Of a stretch of 64,000 bases of DNA, positions 56,343 to 64,000 are shown in pieces. How positions within the stretch are numbered: the stretch's first letter is position 1; the number at the start of each line of letters is the position of its first letter. The position numbers were made by a program, and so were the translations under genes. The notes beneath the pieces were generated by a model. It saw only the letters and a program-made list of their open reading frames with translations. It searched no databases and was not told the DNA's origin. The DNA comes from Diprion similis (Eukaryota > Arthropoda > Insecta > Hymenoptera > Diprionidae). Where the stretch lies: the NCBI RefSeq assembly GCF_021155765.1, contig NC_060117.1, forward strand, positions 5,608,001-5,672,000, written 5' to 3'.

Positions 56343-56974
56343 TAGGGTGGCGCGAAAAAACCGACTATTTTTTTTTTTTTTTCTTGAATCTCGTGTGACA
56401 AAATGTTAGTTTTTGATTTTTTAAGAGCCCACTCCAAAGGACAATTGAAAAAAAAAATTTTAAGAGGTCGCTCCACATTTTTTAAAACGTCCAGAAATCG
56501 TCAAAAATCGATTTTTTTTTTTTCTTAATTTTTTTTTCTCGTCACGGTATAATTTTATAGACAGAAAAAAAAAAACAAGTTTCCGAAAGTTTCAGTTCAA
56601 AATTTGAATTTTCAAAGGTCGCTCATAATTTTTTTTTTCAATTTTTTTTGGTGCATTTCTTTAGATCTTTTCGAGCCACCTTTTAATATTCGTATTAAAA
56701 TTTTATAAATTTTTTTTCTTTCATTTAGTAAGAAAGAATCGATAACAATTTACCACGACATGAATTAAAAATCAAACAAAATCCCGAAAATGTAATTTTT
56801 TTAATTTAATTTTTTGACGATTTTTGACATTTTTTAAAATTTGGAGCGACCTCTTAAAATTTTTTTTTTTTGAGCTGTCCTTTGGAGTGGGCTCTTGAAA
56901 CATCAAAAACTAACATTTTGTCACACGGGACTCGAAAAAAAAAAAAATATATTCGGCATTTTTGCGCCACCCTA
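56343..56974. mobile_element. Foldback element with TAGGGTGGCGC ends
   Basis: The 632-bp inverted-repeat element begins TAGGGTGGCGCG and ends GCGCCACCCTA. Arms share GTGACAAAATGTTAG, GAGCCCACTCCAAAGGACA and GAGGTCGCTCCACATTTTTT with their complements on the right. The flanking 8-mers ACGCATAT and ATGTATAT differ only by two C/T changes, consistent with a decayed 8-bp hAT-type target duplication. There are no ORFs. The left half of 33608-35756 is the same family. Confidence 0.87.
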
Positions 56975-58079
56975 ATGTATATAAATCACCCCGCAAAACC
57001 ATGGTTCGCTTTTTATTTTCCTCAAGTTCCGTATAACTGTGATCGATTTGTACAAAAACGTTTCTCTTTTCTTTTTTTTTTTTTTTTTTTTCATCAACCC
57101 TCTTTGTCGCGCAGGTTGAAAAAATTTTCGCCACGTTTTAATCCTTCGAAAATTCTCAACCGGTGAAAGGATTTGGACACATAATTTTGCGAAAAGAGCA
57201 AGGATAAGGGCTAAAATTATTTCCTTATTACCTCACTTCGTGATTACTATCCAGAAAGTCCGGCAGAAATCCAACCGCTGACACCAAAACGAGCGGAGAC
57301 GAGCTTAGCAGCCGAAAATGGTCGAAAGTCTTTTGTAAAATAACGGTCTATCGGTTGTATAAAAATTAACTGATTCTCGGTAGTAAAAACGTAAAATAAA
57401 AATGTATGGTTAATCCACGGAAAAAAAAAAAAAAAAAAAAACTTTGGCGGAGACGATAAAAAGGAGACAGAAAAAAAAAAAAAAAAAAATTCGTTCCAAT
57501 TAATGCCGCGTGTAAATGCCTAATTTATTCGAACCTGTTATTACACTTTCCTACGGAAAAGTTTAACCCGGTTTTAAATTTAATACCGAGTTAGCCAACT
57601 CGAATCAGCGGTTTAAATTACCGGTTTCTTTTTAACGAGAGGGAAGAAGAATTTGAAGACGAAAAACACGAGAGAACCAAAAATCGAAGGAATAAAGTCC
57701 TTTATGGTTATCCATGGTTCGGAAAATTGACCTCGTGACTTGATTATCGGTATTTTGACCGGTTTGATCACGTCTCCTCCATTTTCGTCGAGGCACCTTC
57801 ATATATTCCAATCGCACTCCTCGTGCCGCTTGAATTGCCTTATTAATTGTTATACACACCGGGCTGAATTGCAATCTACAACTTACATGGTGGATTGTTG
57901 CGGCTATTTGTCAAACAAAATAGTCACGGACGGTCACGTTCTACAACCGTTGTATCGATCCTGAGACTCTTGCTGCAACGAATAACAACGCGGAAAAGTC
58001 GAGTCTCGCTGTACGTTTCGAGCGAAGCCTTTAAGGATTAATGGACTCCACCCACCGGAAGTTGGAAAAAGAGAGAGAG

Positions 58080-58123
<44 letters not shown>

Positions 58124-61100
58124 AAACCGTTTGAAAAATGTCGAGAAATTATTTATTCTCACTGAAATTAATTGGAGGACATGATTCAAGCAACGTTTTA
58201 ACTGGATGATAAAAATAAATTTGATAAGAATATCAACGCCTCAAGCAAAGCATATATCGACAATAACGAGAAGCGGTTTTATAGTTGGAAAGTTTAAACG
58301 CTGTTTGATTTTTTTTTTTTTTTTTCTATATTTTACTCTTTCTCTCTTTCTAATGTTATTTTATTCGAGTTCATCGCTATTATTGAATGCAAATAAAACT
58401 GTCGAAGATTTTTTAAACTGTTTTTTTTTTTGCTACTTTTCAGCATCTTTCGTGATTTTAGAAAAGTAAAAATAACAGCTATCGATCAAAAATTATATAT
58501 ACTTCTTCTAATTTTCTAGAAACAGTTTTTTAAAAACAGTTCTTCCGGCGTGTTTTTTTTTTTTGTCTTCTCTCTCTCTTCTCTTTTCCAAACTTTTGTT
58601 TCATTTAACGCGAAGTTTTCATCAGAGTTTTTCATTCTTCTTACACAGTTCAACAACTCGATTTTTGACAGCCGGCGAAGACTATCGAACGATGATTTTA
58701 ATTTTTTGTTATCGCCCCCCCCCCCCCTCCCCCAAATTTTTTTTTGTTCTCATTTCTGTTTTTTTTTTCATCGGTATAAGTTTTTCTCCCGCAGTTTCGA
58801 TTGATTGGATAACTTTGAGGATAAGTTTACAGGACTTAGAAGAGTTCAATGTGTGTGTGTGTGTGTTTTATTTTTCTTTCTCATTTATTTTTTTGTTATG
58901 AACAGGAACAGAGTTACTGGGTATCGAGTTGAATTTTTGTTTCCAAAAGTTTGCTTTCATTTTCACTTTTTTTTTGTTTTATTCGGAAGGATACTTTCAT
59001 CGCGAGACTTTTCTGGATCCGGTATTTCACACAGGTATAATATTATCGCGGAATATCGCGTTGCCAGCTGCTGCTAATTTGAGGGGAATATCATATATAT
59101 ATGTATAATCAACGGTTCAATTAATTTTCCTAAAATTGATACGTGCCTCTAATACAACGTGACGTGTAGCGATATTAAAAGTATCAGTTTTCCGCAGTTT
59201 TTCACCCGCTAAATTGATTGGACTCGACTCGACTCGACTCGACTTTACGCTTTTCGGGTCCTCTATCGGCATTCAAACGTTATAATCACATTAGACGGAT
59301 CAATAGAGCCGAATAAATACGGACAGGCGTTCAAATATACGAACATCTATACATACATTCATACATATATATTGACTGCGGTTTGCGGTTTTACTTTCGC
59401 GCATTGCCACGCGCTATCAACTGATCTGTTTCATCGGCATAAAACACTCGGAATTTATTCACACAGCTCGCGCTGTCATCAAATTTAAAAGGCACCGCGC
59501 GAAACAGAGACCCCCGCGTATTCGAATTACCGACGGAGCGACGCTTTTGACGAAAAAAACGAAACGTCATTTTTTCAAACGTCAGTTTCACGCGTGATTG
59601 AATTCGGGTGTCCTTTTTTTTTTTTCTTTTTTTTTTTTTCTTTCTTCACCCTTTCCCTAAATTTTACCACTTTTTTAAAATTATTATTATTTGCACAATG
59701 TGTGGGGGAAAAAAAAATGCAATTTTCGACTTTCTAAAAATTATTATTTTTTTTTTTTTTCTAAACACGACGAGACATTTTTATGAAGATATTTCAGACG
59801 TTGAAGTATCGCGTAATAAATTATTCATCTTTGATGATTGCCGGAAATTGGGTGGATTTAATTATTCATAAACTTTTAGACACCGTTGTGGACAGTGATT
59901 GGGCGGAAAAAGAAAATCCAGTATTCGACAGCTGCTGTTTAGCAAAAGTCGAAATGAGAACTCTGAACTTAATGAATTATGAATTGATCTTAGGGCTACG
60001 AATTTTTTTTTTCCGGTTACGGATAAGCTTGCTGTTCGATTGTATATATTGATTAATTATGTATTGTGATTGAAAAATTTTGTGAATCGATTCAACGAAC
60101 ATGAAAAAAAGTACGGTTCAAATCAATCGAAAGGATTTTTTTTTCCCACTCTTATGCAATTATTGAAGATTCACTAAATTTAGAAAAATCGTTGCGGTTC
60201 TTCGAATTATCGATGAATAATCCTATAGAGTTTGAATAATTGTGTTTAAAATTCAGCGATTAACCGATCAATTATCGATAAAAATGATTAATTGAAGGGG
60301 TGGAATAATCGCTCTCTTCTACCCATATTCATACAGATTAACTAAATTTTCAGTACAGTTATCTAATTTGGTCAGCAATCATTTGCTTGTCAGGGAGTAA
60401 AATTTGAGTGATTGATGCATCGATGGATTGCCGGGATAAATTTAGGGATAAATACCGTTCGTATTAGGGATTCTTTATCAAGAGGATCGCGTCGTTCATA
60501 CAGGGTGTTCCATTTCAAGACGAAAAGCAAAAAACGACTTGGAGTGAAAATTCAATGACTTTTTAATGAAACGTGAAAAATCGAAATGAAAAATTGGATT
60601 TTTAGTTTGATAAAGAAAAGTTGGGACTCAAAGGGCCCAGCAGAGGCCCCGGACCAAAAGTTTCTCACTTTAATGCTTAGTTTTCGATGTATTTGAGCAT
60701 ATTTTTCAAAATGGGACACAATTTTGTTGAAAAATAACAAAATGGTGAAGTTGGAAAAAAAGTGACTTTTTTTTTTTAGTGGAAATTTAGCTGTAAAATG
60801 GAAAATTAAGGATGAAAAAAAAAGACCCTCATTCCTGCGAAAGTTATTGATGAATAGAATAAAATATCCAAATTTTAACTCAAACGGTTGGATAGAAAAT
60901 TTTTTACTACCCGGGCCGACCGTAAAAACGTTGTTTCGAAAAACAGATTTACATAAATCGCACTTCAGTTAATCGTTTATGCCTAGGGCGTATAGTACGT
61001 CTTGAATTTCTTACTTTCGAAATGAGTAGGAAGAAAATTATCGATTTTTTCAACCCAAGTTACCAGATTGCTACCTTAATTTCTAATCGAATTCCAAACA

Positions 61101-63050
61101 GATTGCATGTTGGTGAAATTTTTTTTTCCCTTTTTCATATGGGTACTTGTCGATTTGACACTTTTTTAAATTTTCGCCTTGCTCATCTCCAGCAATAAAT
61201 GTTGATACTTTGATTACTTTGTTGTATTTGCCAGTCGAGTATCGAGCATAAATAATGCAAATCTGTGTATTGTTGTTTTTTTTTTTTTTTTTTTTTTTTG
61301 TCTTCTTGATTTCTTTTTTTTAATAGCAAAATCTTCGACGGAAATTATTCGCATCGGATTGAATAAAGTTTTCTATTTCTAGGTAGAAACACTTTGGATA
61401 CTTCGCCTTGTCCAATTCATTCACGCCTTTTACTACAGTATAAATATGTACATGTTTTACATGTATTGCATGTATAACTGAAAATTAACATATCGCAGAA
61501 GCGGACCGTGAAGTCCCCTTAATATATGTATAAGCTTTAGCAACACATCGCGGGTGTATGGAGACGAAATATTTGTCTTGGTTATACCAACAACGTTGTC
61601 AAGTGTGAACACACCGCCGAAACTTGGGGATATACCAAGTGGATGATTATTTTGTTTAAGATAGTGATATGCTCGCGGTCGATCCTTCAAGTAGTAAGCA
61701 AATATCTATCTATTCGCCGGGGGAAATAGTCGAGAGATGAGAATCGAGCGAACTCGGAGGTCGGAGAATGTCCTATAGATGATAGTTTTAAAGATAAATG
61801 AAAAAATCACATCTCGATATGCTCCTATTATTTGACTCAATTAAACGAGAATTCGTAGACATATTTTAGAAAAAAGATCGGAGTACCGCGAAACTCTGTC
61901 GATAAAACAGCTCACGTGAAGCAAACGGTTTCGGATAATCTATGAGATAATGATTGATCGACAGGGCAGGGAAGTGACCTGATTACTAGGTCTAATCTGG
62001 TTAAGGGTAAAGCAGTTGATGGACTCAATTTTGCGGCTTCATTTAGTCTGTAAAAGTTCGCGTATCTCAATAAACGTGTTTGGCAAATATGCAAACAGAG
62101 AACAGGTAACGAGGGATCCGTATTGAGGACGGTTTACCGATCGATGAATCGCCCGCTAGGTAAATACTTTTGTTACCTTCGGTCGGTAAATTGGCGCGTT
62201 AGATCGGAAAAAAGGAAAAGATCGGTATAGAGGACTTGCAATAATGCGAAATTACAGAGTGGAAGGTACGCGAAACTCTTGGAAGTTCGGTTAAACATGG
62301 ATAAAACCAATTCCGCTCTGGTTGCACACATCAAAGCTATCAGAGGTCCGAATAGCTGGCTTTGGAGCCCGAAATTCGTTGCACCGTATCAGCGAAGCAA
62401 CGGGGATTTTTCACTTTTTTCTTTATCTTGCGCAGCCTAAATCGTCGATCACGAATCGTCGGTGATGATGAGTGAAAAAAATTCAAAATTCGTTCTCACA
62501 TATCCGACGCGCTCAGAACAGCCCTCGAATTATTAAGCATGCATGAATTACATTCATGTTCTCATGACGTCAGATCCTGGTTCTCGGCGCCATTTTATCA
62601 CCAGATAACCTAAGTTTTTAATTTTAATGAAGGCAAATCGTAATTCTTTCAAATTACTCATGTCACGTAAATTAATTAAACGTAATCAATAATATACCTA
62701 TTTTATTATCCAAACGTAAGAAAAAAAAAAAAAAATAAAAAAAATAAAACAACTGACGAACAACTTTTAGCCTGGTTGCATTAGTTTGATTTTCTTCCAC
62801 CAGCTGACGCATCGTAAAATGACAATCCCAATAAGACACCTTCGCATTTTGCTGTTAGCCCCAACCGAGATACTTTATCCTGTGTCTATAAGCCGTTGAG
62901 TGCTCACCCATTTTCTTAGTCTTGGCTTACCTTCCGAGTATGAAATGAGTGCCGTGATAGTAGAATATCAATATTGAAAACTGAAAGAACTAAAGCTGTT
63001 TTGTTTGGGTACTTTTTACTTTCTTTTTTTCAATGAAAACTCGCAAGTGT
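56975..63050. other. Gene-free AT-rich stretch
   Basis: No coding exon recognised on either strand. Contents include poly(A)/poly(T) runs (57420-57440, 57470-57489, 61270-61299), GA repeats (58072-58121), TG repeats (58851-58867), a GACTC pentanucleotide repeat (about 59221-59244), and a lone CAGGGTGTTCCATTT motif at 60502, a phrase often seen at insect transposon ends. Confidence 0.45.
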
Positions 63051-63269
63051 TTAACACCAATCACTAAATTCACTCCCCATGGGATGCAGAGAATTGTTTG
63101 TGTGACGTGTACGAGTAAAACGAGCGTGATAGATAGCTTGTTCAGTTTGCTCTTGACCTGACCATTTGACCCCTGCAGCTTCACCAAATGCACATTTAAT
63201 AGGTTCAATGGTTTCAAGGATAGACTTTTTGACTCGCCGTATATTTTGACGATAAATAATTACACGATT
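63051..63269 (-). pseudogene. Unidentified 72-codon open frame, possibly a gene or transposon relic
   Basis: On the minus strand, a frame ending TAA at 63051 reads protein-like text: VKKSILETIEPIKCAFGEAA, then KWSGQEQTEQAIYHARFTRT, ending MGSEFSDWC. Composition (balanced Glu, Lys, Arg, Trp, His) differs from the low-complexity chance ORFs around it. It has no ATG at its upstream end and no clear acceptor, and upstream frames contain stops. It may be the 3' end of an exon or the relic of a transposon-encoded protein; I cannot name a family. Confidence 0.35.
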
Positions 63270-63904
63270 TTATACTACGAGTTGATATTGTTTGGATTTA
63301 TGATGAGGTTAGTTATTTGGGTGTTGAAACTGTTATTTAAGAGGACGTTAGACCTTCCTATTTTACCGACTGTGTCAGCAAGCAGTGTTTTACACTTTAT
63401 TTCACTTCTCGTTGTTGGAATAGTTTTGTTTTGTTTGTTGGAATTGATAAAAATTTTGGAAATGTTGGAGTTTACAATTGCTTGTGTAATGCAACTGAAC
63501 CAAAGTTCGAAAAATCGAAAGCAAACATGAATACTAAAGTTGACGTTTCAGCAATACTGTTAAGGGGCTTATAAAGACGCGTTGTACACCTCGAAAACGC
63601 GGGGATGCAAAACTCCTATACCGTTCAAGCGATCAGAGTGACAATTGGGCAGTTGATGCCTTATTTTGGCAAAAAGTCGAGCGTCTTTCTACCTTTTTAA
63701 AAATTTTGAAAAAAATTTTACGAATTGGTTACCACTCACAGAAATTGGCCAAATTTTCACAGTTGCACTGAATAGATCGAACTATCCAGTATGATGCTAC
63801 TCGGGGGTGATGAAACACACATTTTGAGCCCAGTCCCATGAGATTTGATGGTGAAATGACGAAATGGCAGCTGATCTGGTTTTCGATTACGAAGAACCCC
63901 GAAA
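63270..63904. other. No gene recognised
   Basis: The 94-codon plus-strand ORF at 63246-63530 is hydrophobic and lacks splice or start support. The minus strand is broken by stops but has patches that could belong with the frame at 63051-63269. Confidence 0.35.
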
Positions 63905-63908
63905 TCTC

Positions 63909-64000
63909 ATTTTCGCGATATTTGTTACCGACCTTTCACGCATGCCGGTAATTTTTTACCGACATTAGACGCATGCATGCGCGTAATGTCGGTAACAAAT
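63909..64000. repeat. Inverted repeat ATTTGTTACCGAC ... GTCGGTAACAAAT at the window edge
   Basis: The outer arms ATTTGTTACCGAC and GTCGGTAACAAAT are exact complements. Inner GCATGC and CGGTAATTTTTTACCG words are also palindromic. It may be a small element or one end of a larger one continuing past the window. Confidence 0.65.

Noticed and set aside
60502-60760. CAGGGTGTTCCATTT as one end of a transposon
   Set aside because: No matching inverted end (TGGAACACCCTG) was found downstream, so no element could be delimited.
63246-63530. 94-codon hydrophobic plus-strand ORF
   Set aside because: Looks like the antisense of T/A-rich sequence; no signal-peptide logic, no family match recognised.

Overview
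This looks like nuclear DNA of an insect, AT-rich, with short GT-AG introns and many small non-autonomous DNA transposons. The N-terminus of the importin-7 protein and the abundance of foldback/hAT-like miniature elements suggest a hymenopteran (inference; no species can be named). There are no operons, no CRISPR arrays and no viral genes. rRNA and tRNA genes were not recognised by eye.

The first 30 kb are gene-dense, and the gene models below were built by hand from reading frames and splice sites. In order: a two-Ig-domain membrane protein on the minus strand (283-1643); importin-7/Moleskin on the plus strand (4174-12788, 19 exons, 1060 aa, complete); the NEDD8-conjugating enzyme UBE2M/Ubc12 on the minus strand (18471-19768, 4 exons, 181 aa, complete); the phosphate exporter XPR1 on the plus strand (22678-27152, 9 exons, 667 aa, complete); and a short orotate phosphoribosyltransferase on the minus strand (29202-30225, 2 exons, 208 aa) without the usual fused OMP decarboxylase domain. 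These are unrelated housekeeping genes (nuclear import, neddylation, phosphate export, pyrimidine synthesis) in alternating orientation, so promoters lie in shared divergent regions (about 1.64-4.17, 19.8-22.7 and 30.2-30.9 kb) and 3' ends converge (12.8-18.5 and 27.2-29.2 kb).

At 30.7-30.95 kb a GC-rich segment with an ATG and a strong splice donor looks like the first exon of an unidentified plus-strand gene. Nearly all of the remaining 33 kb has no recognisable coding sequence and would fit a very long first intron. It holds microsatellites, poly(A)/poly(T) runs, tandem repeats (39.6-40.2, 44.45-44.95, 52.5-53.4 kb), foldback transposons (33.6-35.8, 56.3-57.0 kb), a small hAT-like element in a cluster of TATCGATA palindromes (43.2-43.8 kb), a GC-richer island at 40.25-40.55 kb and a short degenerate-looking ORF near 63.1 kb.

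The most interesting signals are: a Tourist/PIF-like miniature transposon family with three copies in introns of importin-7 and XPR1; a 652-bp near-perfect hairpin with an 8-bp target duplication in XPR1 intron 1; related foldback elements that share ends but not middles; five exact TATCGATA palindromes within about 560 bp; a GC-AG intron in importin-7; and the monofunctional OPRT.
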